Part shown: one piece after another, positions 1 through 5,102 of the stretch
Layout of the letters: each line of letters begins with the position of its first letter
How positions within the stretch are numbered: position 1 is the first letter of the stretch
DNA from: Clostridia bacterium
Lineage (GTDB): Bacteria; Bacillota; Clostridia; Christensenellales; Aristaeellaceae
Reading direction: 5' to 3'
Assembly (NCBI GenBank): GCA_017458865.1
Contig: JAFSZW010000458.1
Span: 1 to 5,102 of the forward strand
DNA: 5,102 nt
Program-made: the position numbers and the translations under genes
Notes under the pieces: model-generated
What the model was told of the DNA's origin: nothing
The model's database searches: none
What the model saw: only the letters and a program-made list of their open reading frames with translations

Positions 1-148
1 AAAAGCTCTGTAAAATACGCGCTTGCAGAGCCAGCAATCAACAGACCGGTTGATCTGGATGATCCACCCTGTACGACTGAAATCGACATGAAATCAGCTC
101 TATCCAATAACCTCGAACCCGAAATGGATGGCCGCCATGTTGATGCGG

Positions 149-424
149 TCACTTTCCCAACATAAAAACGGACGCTGCGATCCGCTTCACACTGTCTGTT
201 TTCATGATCGTGTTCTTGAAATTTCGGACATTATCCCTGCTGTAAGCGTTCTCGCACACATTGGCTATATAGTCTGCTTCCACCAGAATCTGGTAATCCA
301 GACCATCTATATCCCTGAAAGTATGGCGATGCCCGACGAGGTATACAATCCGCCCGATCTGCATTTCCGTCAGCCCGGTTTCCGCAAGGAAATCAGGGTT
401 TACCGGGCTTCCCGGGTCCTGCAA
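149..424 (-). pseudogene. C-terminal remnant of an HD-domain (putative phosphohydrolase) protein
   Basis: The reading frame encodes about 90 residues ending at a TGA (149-151). It contains GLTEMQIGRIVYLVGHRHT followed by IDGLDYQILVEADYI, which I recognise as the C-terminal half of small clostridial HD-superfamily proteins, where the same block usually reads GHHHT..IDGLDYQILVEAD. Those proteins are roughly twice this length and carry the metal-binding HD motif in the N-terminal half, which is absent here. Going upstream, the frame stays open only to a TGA at 452-454, and the stretch between has no HD motif. The only start codon there is a TTG at 422-424 without a convincing ribosome binding site. 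The frame overlaps the last 32 bases of the dehydrogenase gene in another frame. One His of the usual GHHHT is Arg here. I infer a 5'-truncated, probably non-functional remnant; an expressed short protein is less likely. Confidence 0.6.
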
Positions 425-1220
425 AATAGTCTCTCTTTCTGAATCCTGCTGTCATGAACCGCCATGCCACCTTGCGTCCTGTCAGCCACTGAATATGCGC
501 ATCGTTCTTCGTGTTAGCGAGCATTCCCTTGACAAGAAAATCCGCCACGACATCCGGGTAATCTCCAATGAGATTGTAGAACTTCTTCGTCTTTTCCGGC
601 AGATCGATATCCTGCTCACCGCCCAGTGCCTTCACCGTAAAATCAGTGATCATGATACCCGGGGACAGCCTGCCGGCCTTTACCTTGCTGTTGCGCTCCT
701 TAAGCTCCTTTGCCAGCGCCCGCGTGAAATAGGTCACCGCGCGCTTACTGGTACCATACATGTTCAGTCCAAGTATCATCGCATCATTGCTGCCATGACC
801 TTCCATGTTGTAAACAAAGCCCCCGGTGGGCTGCTTTTCCATCATTTTGACAGCCGCGCAGCTCCCTAGGACTGTCCCGCGCAGGTCAATGGACAAAACA
901 GCATCTATTTCCCTGGCTGTCAGCTCCCACATGGGCTTCATAGGCTGATTGACGCCCGCATTGTTGATCCAGATGTCTACACAGCCAAAGGTCTCATCTG
1001 CAAATAATGCCAGTGCCTGAACCTCTGCCTCAGAAACAACGGATGCACGGAACCCCTCAACAGCACCTGCCCCGGGACAATCCCTTAAGGTTTTAACTGC
1101 CGCCTCAAGCCACGCTTCATTGACGCCATTGACAACGACATTAAAGCCGCTTGCCCTGAAGCATTTGGCCATCTCAAGTCCGAGTCCCCGGGTGCTCCCG
1201 GTAATGACAACCGTTTTCAT
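393..1220 (-). CDS. Short-chain dehydrogenase/reductase (SDR) family oxidoreductase
   Basis: This 275-residue protein is a classical-type SDR: an NAD(P)(H)-dependent oxidoreductase with a single Rossmann domain, expected to be cytosolic. Visible motifs are the cofactor-binding TGSTRGLG at residues 7-14, NNAG at 86-89, the catalytic YxxxK at Y155/K159 (MYGTSKRA), and SPG after the sixth strand. Substrate is unknown. The segment before the Tyr (YNMEGHGSND) resembles my recollection of the NYC1/NOL chlorophyll b reductase-like SDR branch, where the Ser lies 11 rather than 13 residues before the Tyr; here that is S144. I chose the ATG at 1218-1220 because GGAGGT lies 5 bases upstream and the protein then begins MKTVVITG, as SDRs do; a start at 1274 would add 18 unrelated residues. 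The C-terminus ends RKRDYF followed by a low-complexity GPGKPGKP tail that overlaps the HD remnant, suggesting the original stop was lost at a rearrangement junction. The SDR call is secure; the substrate is not. Confidence 0.92.
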   Translation of the reverse strand: MKTVVITGSTRGLGLEMAKCFRASGFNVVVNGVNEAWLEAAVKTLRDCPGAGAVEGFRASVVSEAEVQALALFADETFGCVDIWINNAGVNQPMKPMWELTAREIDAVLSIDLRGTVLGSCAAVKMMEKQPTGGFVYNMEGHGSNDAMILGLNMYGTSKRAVTYFTRALAKELKERNSKVKAGRLSPGIMITDFTVKALGGEQDIDLPEKTKKFYNLIGDYPDVVADFLVKGMLANTKNDAHIQWLTGRKVAWRFMTAGFRKRDYFAGPGKPGKP

Positions 1221-1225
1221 CTTAA

Positions 1226-1231
1226 ACCTCC
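1226..1231 (-). promoter_or_regulatory. Ribosome binding site of the SDR gene
   Basis: The minus strand reads GGAGGT followed by TTAAG and then ATG, a near-consensus Shine-Dalgarno with a 5-base spacer. It decides the start codon at 1218-1220 over the upstream ATG of the same frame at 1274. Confidence 0.85.
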
Positions 1232-1338
1232 AAATATGGGCACATACCGTTTTACCATTCCTGCCCTTCCGCACACTGAAAGGCCTGTCGTCGCAGCCGG
1301 CGAACGAATGCTATGAGACTCGCAGCTTCATCCAGCGG

Positions 1339-1349
1339 ATTATAAATCC
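1339..1349 (-). promoter_or_regulatory. Possible -10 element upstream of the SDR gene
   Basis: The minus strand contains TATAAT (1339-1344) inside a small perfect dyad, GGATT-TAT-AATCC (1337-1349). No acceptable -35 lies 16-18 bases upstream; the nearest TTGACA-like hexamer, TGGACA, is 23 bases away. This could be an activator-dependent promoter or chance. It sits about 120 bases upstream of the SDR start. Confidence 0.25.
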
Positions 1350-1355
1350 AGAATA

Positions 1356-1388
1356 ATGGGGAAGGACTGTCCACTTGCCCCTCCCCAT
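1356..1388 (-). terminator. Weak hairpin downstream of the VOC gene
   Basis: Just after the VOC stop, the minus-strand RNA can form a stem of about 11 pairs. ATGGGGAGG pairs with CCTTCCCCAT, including G-U wobbles, around an 11-base loop. The bases after it (TATTCTGG) are not a real U-tract, so this is at best a leaky terminator or an RNA-stabilising 3' structure between the VOC and SDR genes. Confidence 0.35.
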
Positions 1389-1396
1389 GGTGCCTG

Positions 1397-1774
1397 CTAA
1401 TTGCGCTCTTTGATATGTTCAGAAACAGCGACTGCAAATCCGGACGGTGCGAAAAGCATGGTAGCTCTGGATGAACCTGTATCCGTAACGTTTTCTTTCC
1501 CGCGGGGATCGATGAATCCCTTTCCGATAAAGAAATCGTAGGCCTCCTGGAAGTTGTCAACATTGATCGCGATGCCGGTCATATCCTGAGGCACATCTGC
1601 TCTTGCCACATTCAGACGATTGCCGTTGGCATCCTTCATGGCAACCGCCGCATATGCACCCTCTTCAATGTTCGCTTTGGTATGACGCTTCACAAAGCCA
1701 AGTGCCTCAAACGTCCTGATAACCTGTTCCGGCTCCTTTGTAACAATCAACGGACGAAATCCTGTGATTTTCAT
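1397..1774 (-). CDS. VOC (glyoxalase/bleomycin-resistance fold) family protein
   Basis: This 125-residue protein has the paired beta-alpha-beta-beta-beta layout of the vicinal oxygen chelate superfamily. The first half runs KITGFRPLIVTKEPEQVIRTFEALGF (residues 2-27) and the second TGIAINVDNFQEAYDFFIGKGF (66-87), closing with PSGFAVAVSEHIKE (110-123). It matches my recollection of a small, uncharacterised clostridial VOC family with the same MKITGFRPLIVTK opening. The canonical metal ligands of glyoxalase I are not recognisable, so no reaction can be assigned; such proteins may be enzymes or binding proteins. It is probably cytosolic. The start is supported by AGGGGG seven bases upstream of the ATG. 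The gene ends in TAG, and family members end at about the same HIKE sequence, so this TAG is a genuine stop. The neighbouring SDR lies 176 bp downstream on the same strand. Confidence 0.85.
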   Translation of the reverse strand: MKITGFRPLIVTKEPEQVIRTFEALGFVKRHTKANIEEGAYAAVAMKDANGNRLNVARADVPQDMTGIAINVDNFQEAYDFFIGKGFIDPRGKENVTDTGSSRATMLFAPSGFAVAVSEHIKERN

Positions 1775-1781
1775 TATGTTA

Positions 1782-1787
1782 CCCCCT
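1782..1787 (-). promoter_or_regulatory. Ribosome binding site of the VOC gene
   Basis: The minus strand reads AGGGGG, then TAACATA, then ATG (1772-1774): a purine-rich Shine-Dalgarno-like site with a 7-base spacer. It supports the chosen start. Confidence 0.7.
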
Positions 1788-1874
1788 GTATAGTTTTTTC
1801 AGTTCAATCTGAATCCTTCAGGCATTCATTGCAAAACAAGTCCGCACCGTCTGCATACTGAAAGCGTAATGGCA

Positions 1875-1898
1875 TAACCGGGTACAGTTGCCCGGTTA
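1875..1898. other. Perfect 8-bp inverted repeat between the membrane-protein gene and the VOC gene
   Basis: TAACCGGG and CCCGGTTA are separated by eight bases, 17 bases after the stop of the DUF6056-like frame. Neither strand has a T-run after the stem, so it is not a standard intrinsic terminator. It could be a factor-dependent terminator, an operator or an RNA-protecting hairpin. The rest of 1775-1914 shows no gene and no convincing promoter. Confidence 0.4.
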
Positions 1899-1914
1899 CC
1901 CGCCAAACGACGGA

Positions 1915-3381
1915 CTATTCGCCCACGCGTACGCTTCGAACCCCAAAGTAATTCGCCATCGATTCATTGGTCCAGACAGAGGCATCCACATATGCCGTGG
2001 GCTTGCCGGTCAACGTCTGAACCTGCCAGGGCGGCAGCACCACGTCATCATCCGGCTGTGCCGCCTCAAGGATGGCATATTCCTGCCGGAACTGTGCGAT
2101 GTACGCCGCCTGTACGCCGGTCACCTGATCCGTGACCAGCTTAACATAGTTGTTCTGCTGTCCCAGTGCCAGGCAGAGGAGCAGCGCTGCCGATGCTGCA
2201 ATTCTCAACGGAATCCGCAGGGCCCTGCCGAAGTTTCTCAGCCTGTCCCCTGCATCCGGATCCGGCATGCAGAGACAGAGCACCACGGGAAGGGCAATCA
2301 GGACATAGTCATGATACATGTTGATCACCCTGCCGCTCCCAGCATATCCGGATGAATAGATATGCGGGAACAGCATGCCCCACAAAACCAGAAAATAGCC
2401 GGCAATCACCAGCAAAGGATGAATCCGCCTGCCGGCAATCATGCGGCCTGCTCTAGCCAGAATGAGTTCCGGCGTTATCACCAGCAGGAATGCCAGCAAC
2501 GGCGTCTTAATCAAAAAGCGGCCGGTATAGAAAAACCCGGCCTGGAATGTCGCAAACACGGAGGAAAGCAGCCAGGCAATGCCCGCCTCGTGCGCACCGT
2601 CCACTGCCATTCTGACCTTGTTGCCCGGTGCAATAACGGAAATGCACAGACCGGCCGCTATTGGAATGATCTACACAAATGCCGTCCTTATACTGTATCC
2701 GCGCTCCTGGCCTTTATCCGTATACACCCGGACCAGTGCCAGCATGAGAACGCCCATAAGGGTCATCATGGCCGTAATATAGTTGTCCATTCCAAGAGCG
2801 AACAGCAGCAGAAAACAGCCAACCAGCCCAAGTCTGTATTTGTCATGGCTTCTGCATTGCGCAACATGATCGCAAAGGACAAGCGTCATCAGCGACACAG
2901 CCTGCGCACCTGTATAGAACCAGGCTCCATTGTACCAGTAAATCCCCTCAACAATGTCCGGAAGAAAGATCAGCGAACAGGGCGCGAGCACCAGGTAAAA
3001 CAGGAGCCACATCCTGCCGGGAAGACCAATGCGGACAGCCAGAAAGTGATGCAGAAACAAAGCCCAGGCCAGGAGGTGCAGGACCAGCAGAACAGCTGCG
3101 TGCCATCCATATGCCTCAAGGGAAAAGACCGCCGGATTGATGGCCATAAAGAGCACGCCGGTTACCGTTCCCTGCCAGTCCCGCCAGGTCCTGAGCGTAT
3201 AGGAAATCGCGTCCTTGATTACGTGCGGAATGCTGCCTGTTTTGACATAAGTCGAATGCGTATAGGTCGCAAACGTAAAATCATCCGTCGCCGGATGCGC
3301 ACCGGTCACCCCCAGAAAAAACGGCAGGAGCAGCAGGACAAACGCCGCGCCAAGCACAATAAACAGCGTATGCTTTCTCAT
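1915..3381 (-). pseudogene. DUF6056-like polytopic membrane protein, interrupted by an in-frame TAG
   Basis: One continuous frame of 488 codons encodes a multi-pass membrane protein broken by TAG at 2671-2673 (codon 237). The first part (1-236) has an N-terminal membrane segment (about 5-25), then DDFTF (33-37), TWRDWQG (65-71), YWYNGAWFY (148-156) and about five further hydrophobic segments. After the stop the same frame continues without any shift into IIPIAAGLCISVIAPGN (PGN at 252-254), about five more membrane segments, and a soluble C-terminal part of about 75 residues. This motif order is what I associate with DUF6056 and related GT-C-like proteins, whose role is not established; a cell-envelope glycan or lipid function is only a guess. 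The ATG at 3379-3381 is preceded by AAGGGTGG. A restart at ATG 2608-2610 (AAGG six bases upstream) would give a 231-residue fragment lacking PGN. Most likely a recent nonsense mutation or a sequencing error, because both sides of the TAG remain intact. Confidence 0.75.
2671..2673 (-). other. In-frame amber codon splitting the membrane-protein gene
   Basis: The minus strand reads GCA TTT GTG TAG ATC ATT CCA. Frame arithmetic confirms that the downstream frame is in phase: 20 codons separate the TAG from the ATG at 2610. A single substitution from CAG, TGG, TTG, TAT, TAC, TCG, AAG or GAG would explain it; no indel is needed. Confidence 0.9.
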
Positions 3382-3407
3382 CTATGATGCCACCCTTACA
3401 TATACAC

Positions 3408-3445
3408 AAAAGAATCGCCGCATACAGTCCAGGTGGCGATTCTTT
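3408..3445 (-). terminator. Intrinsic terminator downstream of ychF
   Basis: On the minus strand a perfect 11-bp stem (AAAGAATCGCC pairing with GGCGATTCTTT) encloses a 15-base loop and runs into TTTTGTGTAT. It lies 86 bases after the ychF stop and only 27 bases before the ATG of the membrane-protein gene. It should end ychF transcripts and leaves little room for a separate promoter for the next gene, which may rely on read-through. In 3446-3531 I see nothing else. Confidence 0.8.
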
Positions 3446-3531
3446 CAGTTCTCCGTCTGTTATACGGGCACCTGCGAAGCTGCCCCTCCACCGTCCATAT
3501 CCGACAAATGCGTGTTTCCCGCCGGCTATGC

Positions 3532-4629
3532 TCAGACATTGAAACGGAAAAGCGTCACATCGCCGTCCTGCATCACATAGTCCTTGCCTTCACTGCGAAT
3601 GAGGCCTTTCTCGCGGCACGCGTTCATGCTTCCCTCGCGAACCAGGTCAGAAAACGAGACAATCTCCGCCCGGATAAAGCCGCGCTCAAAATCCGTATGA
3701 ATCTTGCCGGCTGCCTGCGGTGCTTTGGTGCCCTTACGGATTGTCCACGCGCGGCACTCGTCCTGACCAGCGGTCAGGAACGAAATGAGGCCAAGCAGGT
3801 CATAGCACTCAGAAATGAGCCTGTCCAGTCCACTCTTGCCGATGCCCAGTTCCTCAAGGAACATCTGCTTCTCTTCCTCATCCATCTGCGCAATATCCTC
3901 TTCGATCTTCGCAGAGATGACCAGGACCTTGGCCTGCTCGGCATCCGCAATCTCACGCACATCAGCAATCCCCGGCAGTTCGGATTCCGGCTTACCCAGA
4001 TCCTCTTCCTTGATGTTGCATGCATAAATCACCGGTTTGGTCGTAAGGAGAAACCATTCTTTTGCGATTTCCTGTTCCCGCTCGTTCATCTCGCATGTGC
4101 GCACCGGCTCAAGATTGTCAAGATGCGCCAGCAGCTTTGCACCGAGCGCTGCCTCCTCCTGTGCCCGCTTCTCGCCGCTCTTCAGCAGCTTGGCCGCCTT
4201 TTCAGCCCGCTTGGCAACCGTTTCGCGGTCCGCAGCGATGAGCTCAAGATTGATCGTCTCGATATCATGTTTCGGATCCGTGCTGTCTGCATGCCGGATG
4301 ATATCCTCATCCTCAAAGCAGCGCACCACATGCACAATAGCCTCGCACTCACGGATGTGTGAAAGGAACTTGTTGCCCAGTCCCTCACCATGGCTTGCGC
4401 CCTTCACCAGTCCGGCAATATCGACAAACTCAATCACCGCCGGTGTCTTTTTTTTCGGTGAATACATCTCCGCCAGCTTATCCAGACGGTCATCCGGCAC
4501 AGCAACAATGCCCGTATTCGGTTCTATCGTGCAGAACGGATAGTTTGCCGCCTCCGCGCCCGCCTTTGTAATCGCATTGAACAGGGTTGACTTTCCAACA
4601 TTAGGAAGTCCTACAACGCCTAATTTCAT
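3532..4629 (-). CDS. ychF: Redox-regulated GTPase/ATPase YchF (OLA1 family)
   Basis: This 365-residue protein is a full-length member of the universally conserved Obg-related YchF/OLA1 family (about 363 residues in E. coli). These cytosolic P-loop NTPases hydrolyse ATP at least as well as GTP, associate with ribosomes, and have been linked to translation and oxidative stress. The P-loop is GLPNVGKST (7-15), switch II/G3 is DIAGLVKGAS (70-79), and the G4 position is NIKE (205-208), the NxxE form that replaces NKxD and explains relaxed nucleotide specificity in this family. A coiled-coil hairpin (about 130-190) follows G3, and the C-terminus (about 280-365) is the TGS domain, ending VMQDGDVTLFRFNV. 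The ATG at 4627-4629 gives the standard MKLGVVGLPNVGKST opening and follows AAGGAG by nine bases. No key residue is missing. The gene stands alone, with its own promoter region upstream and an intrinsic terminator downstream. Confidence 0.98.
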   Translation of the reverse strand: MKLGVVGLPNVGKSTLFNAITKAGAEAANYPFCTIEPNTGIVAVPDDRLDKLAEMYSPKKKTPAVIEFVDIAGLVKGASHGEGLGNKFLSHIRECEAIVHVVRCFEDEDIIRHADSTDPKHDIETINLELIAADRETVAKRAEKAAKLLKSGEKRAQEEAALGAKLLAHLDNLEPVRTCEMNEREQEIAKEWFLLTTKPVIYACNIKEEDLGKPESELPGIADVREIADAEQAKVLVISAKIEEDIAQMDEEEKQMFLEELGIGKSGLDRLISECYDLLGLISFLTAGQDECRAWTIRKGTKAPQAAGKIHTDFERGFIRAEIVSFSDLVREGSMNACREKGLIRSEGKDYVMQDGDVTLFRFNV

Positions 4630-4638
4630 TTATGTGTT

Positions 4639-4644
4639 CTCCTT
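4639..4644 (-). promoter_or_regulatory. Ribosome binding site of ychF
   Basis: The minus strand reads AAGGAG, then AACACATAA, then ATG. The spacer of nine bases is at the long end of normal, and the site fits the conserved protein start. Confidence 0.8.
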
Positions 4645-4657
4645 ATAATTTACGTAT

Positions 4658-4708
4658 AAAAAACGAAATCGCTAACGCGATTATACAATGATGCGAGTAT
4701 GCGATTTC
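4658..4708 (-). terminator. Hairpin(s) with U-tract immediately upstream of ychF
   Basis: Two mutually exclusive stems share the arm at 4665-4672. One is a perfect 8-bp stem, GAAATCGC (4701-4708) with GCGATTTC (4665-4672). The other is a 6-bp tetraloop hairpin, AATCGC-GTTA-GCGATT (4667-4682). Either is followed on the minus strand by G and then six T residues (4658-4663), the form of an intrinsic terminator. Transcripts arriving from the CRISPR side could stop here before reaching ychF. The short stem is weak alone. Confidence 0.5.
4680..4685 (-). promoter_or_regulatory. Probable -10 box of ychF, inside the upstream hairpin
   Basis: A perfect TATAAT on the minus strand lies about 50 bases upstream of the ychF ATG. 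No good -35 is present at 16-18 bases (GAAATC at 17). A start about seven bases downstream would give a leader of about 44 bases that includes only one arm of the terminator-like hairpin, so such transcripts would not be terminated. Confidence 0.5.
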
Positions 4709-4765
4709 TAATCAGTCTGCAAATTTCGCAAGAATTGACTCTGAACGATTTGCTTGATTTGTGAT

Positions 4766-4808
4766 AAAAGAAATCCTGCGGCACAGCTTCCACCCCATGC
4801 GCAGGATT
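4766..4808 (-). terminator. Strong bulged hairpin with U-tail; terminator or small-RNA 3' end
   Basis: The minus-strand RNA forms AATCCTGC paired with GCAGGATT (8 bp, 4801-4808 with 4772-4779). A single C bulge (4780) follows, then GCATGG paired with CTGTGC (6 bp including two G-U wobbles) closed by the 8-base loop GGTGGAAG. The RNA continues TCTTTTATC. The two wobble pairs would be A-C mismatches on the plus strand, so the structure favours minus-strand RNA. It can terminate transcripts from the CRISPR array or from the promoter at 4826-4854. Confidence 0.65.
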
Positions 4809-4825
4809 GGTTTAAAACCTTTGCC

Positions 4826-4854
4826 AGTATAGCATCTGATTAGCAAAAATGCAA
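4826..4854 (-). promoter_or_regulatory. Promoter-like sequence between the CRISPR array and ychF
   Basis: The minus strand shows TTGCAT (4849-4854), a 17-base spacer, then TATACT (4826-4831) preceded by TGC, an extended -10. The -35 matches consensus at only three of six positions, but spacing and -10 are good. Expected transcription would start near 4819 and run into the hairpin at 4772-4808 after about 12 bases. Confidence 0.45.
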
Positions 4855-4889
4855 GCTGTTTTTTCCTCTTCTCAGGTGATTGGAAAAGC

Positions 4890-5102
4890 GTTTCAATCCA
4901 CTCGCCCTGCGAAGGGCGAGACGGTATCCGGGAATGCCGTGGTAACAGCAATATGGGTTTCAATCCACTCGCCCTGCGAAGGGCGAGACACTACTGTGGA
5001 GCTTTGATAAGACTGAGAGATGATGTTTCAATCCACTCGCCCTGCGAAGGGCGAGACATGACCGCTTTCAGTTCCTGATAGCGCCAGTAGGTTTCATTCC
5101 AC
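4890..5102 (-). CRISPR. End of a type I-C-like CRISPR array (3 full repeats plus a partial fourth)
   Basis: Three identical 33-nt repeats lie at 4890-4922, 4957-4989 and 5025-5057, with a fourth cut off by the window edge at 5091-5102. Spacers are 34, 35 and 33 nt (4923-4956, 4990-5024, 5058-5090) and unrelated to each other. On the minus strand each repeat begins GTCTCGCCC and ends GTGGATTGAAAC, the arrangement of type I-C (Dvulg) repeats. An 8-bp stem (CTCGCCCT with AGGGCGAG) closes a TCGC loop, and exactly 11 bases follow the stem, which fits the 11-nt 5' handle known for Cas5d processing. By this orientation the leader lies to the right beyond 5102, and 4890 is the leader-distal end. The fourth repeat differs at one base (GTTTCATTCC instead of GTTTCAATCC). 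No cas gene is visible here; the subtype is inferred from the repeat alone. Confidence 0.95.

Noticed and set aside
1..148. Open frames at the left edge: plus strand 1-165 without a start, and minus strand from ATG 89 running off the window
   Set aside because: Neither translation is recognisable and the minus ATG has no good ribosome binding site. The stretch could hold the edge of another gene but cannot be supported from this window.
1221..1274. N-terminal extension of the SDR to an ATG at 1274
   Set aside because: The extra 18 residues are unlike SDR N-termini, and the internal ATG at 1220 has an excellent Shine-Dalgarno.
1397..2673. Genome-wide reassignment of TAG as a sense codon to explain the interrupted membrane gene
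   Set aside because: The VOC gene ends in TAG at the place where its family ends, and the membrane-protein frame itself ends in TAG, so TAG works as a stop here.
2362..3387. Long plus-strand open frame of 341 codons
   Set aside because: It lies antisense to the membrane-protein gene, is rich in Gln, His, Arg and Lys as expected from the complement of hydrophobic codons, and matches no family I know.
3433..4362. Plus-strand open frame of 309 codons
   Set aside because: It is antisense to ychF, which is certain; its composition looks like a shadow frame.
4809..4819. GGTTTAAAACC near-palindrome beside the CRISPR-side hairpin
   Set aside because: The 5-bp arms leave a one-base loop and it has no associated element; probably chance in AT-rich sequence.
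4712..4963. Minus-strand open frame of 83 codons running across a CRISPR repeat, a spacer and the ychF leader
   Set aside because: It translates CRISPR repeat and regulatory sequence, has no ribosome binding site and no recognisable domain.

Overview
The window looks like a chromosomal segment of a Bacillota (Firmicutes, probably clostridial) genome of moderate GC content. The reasons are strong Shine-Dalgarno sequences (GGAGGT, AGGGGG, AAGGAG), an HD-protein remnant and a small VOC protein of types familiar in Clostridia, and a type I-C style CRISPR repeat. This assignment is inference from gene style; there is no rRNA or other taxonomic marker. Every gene I accept lies on the minus strand, so the natural reading direction is right to left.

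Layout, right to left. At 4890-5102 is the end of a CRISPR array: three perfect 33-nt repeats and the start of a fourth, divergent one, continuing past the window with no cas genes visible. Positions 4630-4889 hold a non-coding regulatory stretch: a promoter-like sequence, a strong bulged hairpin with a U-tail, a second hairpin overlapping a perfect TATAAT, and a Shine-Dalgarno. Positions 4629-3532 encode YchF, an intact universally conserved GTPase/ATPase, followed by a clear intrinsic terminator (3408-3445). Positions 3381-1915 hold a DUF6056-like polytopic membrane protein broken by an in-frame TAG at codon 237. Positions 1774-1397 encode a VOC/glyoxalase-fold protein. Positions 1220-393 encode a short-chain dehydrogenase/reductase. 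Positions about 424-149 hold the C-terminal half of an HD-domain protein whose N-terminal half is missing and whose remaining frame overlaps the end of the dehydrogenase gene. Nothing is recognised in 1-148.

The genes do not form an evident pathway. YchF is a housekeeping gene with its own control region. The membrane protein and the HD fragment both look decayed, and together with the edge of a CRISPR array this suggests a drifting accessory region next to a core gene. The dehydrogenase and VOC genes are separated by 176 bp with only a weak hairpin, so co-transcription is possible but unproven.

I did not find a convincing new biological system. The items most worth a second look are the in-frame amber codon, the small hairpin RNA candidate between the CRISPR array and ychF, the terminator/promoter overlap just upstream of ychF, and the variant CRISPR repeat at the right edge.
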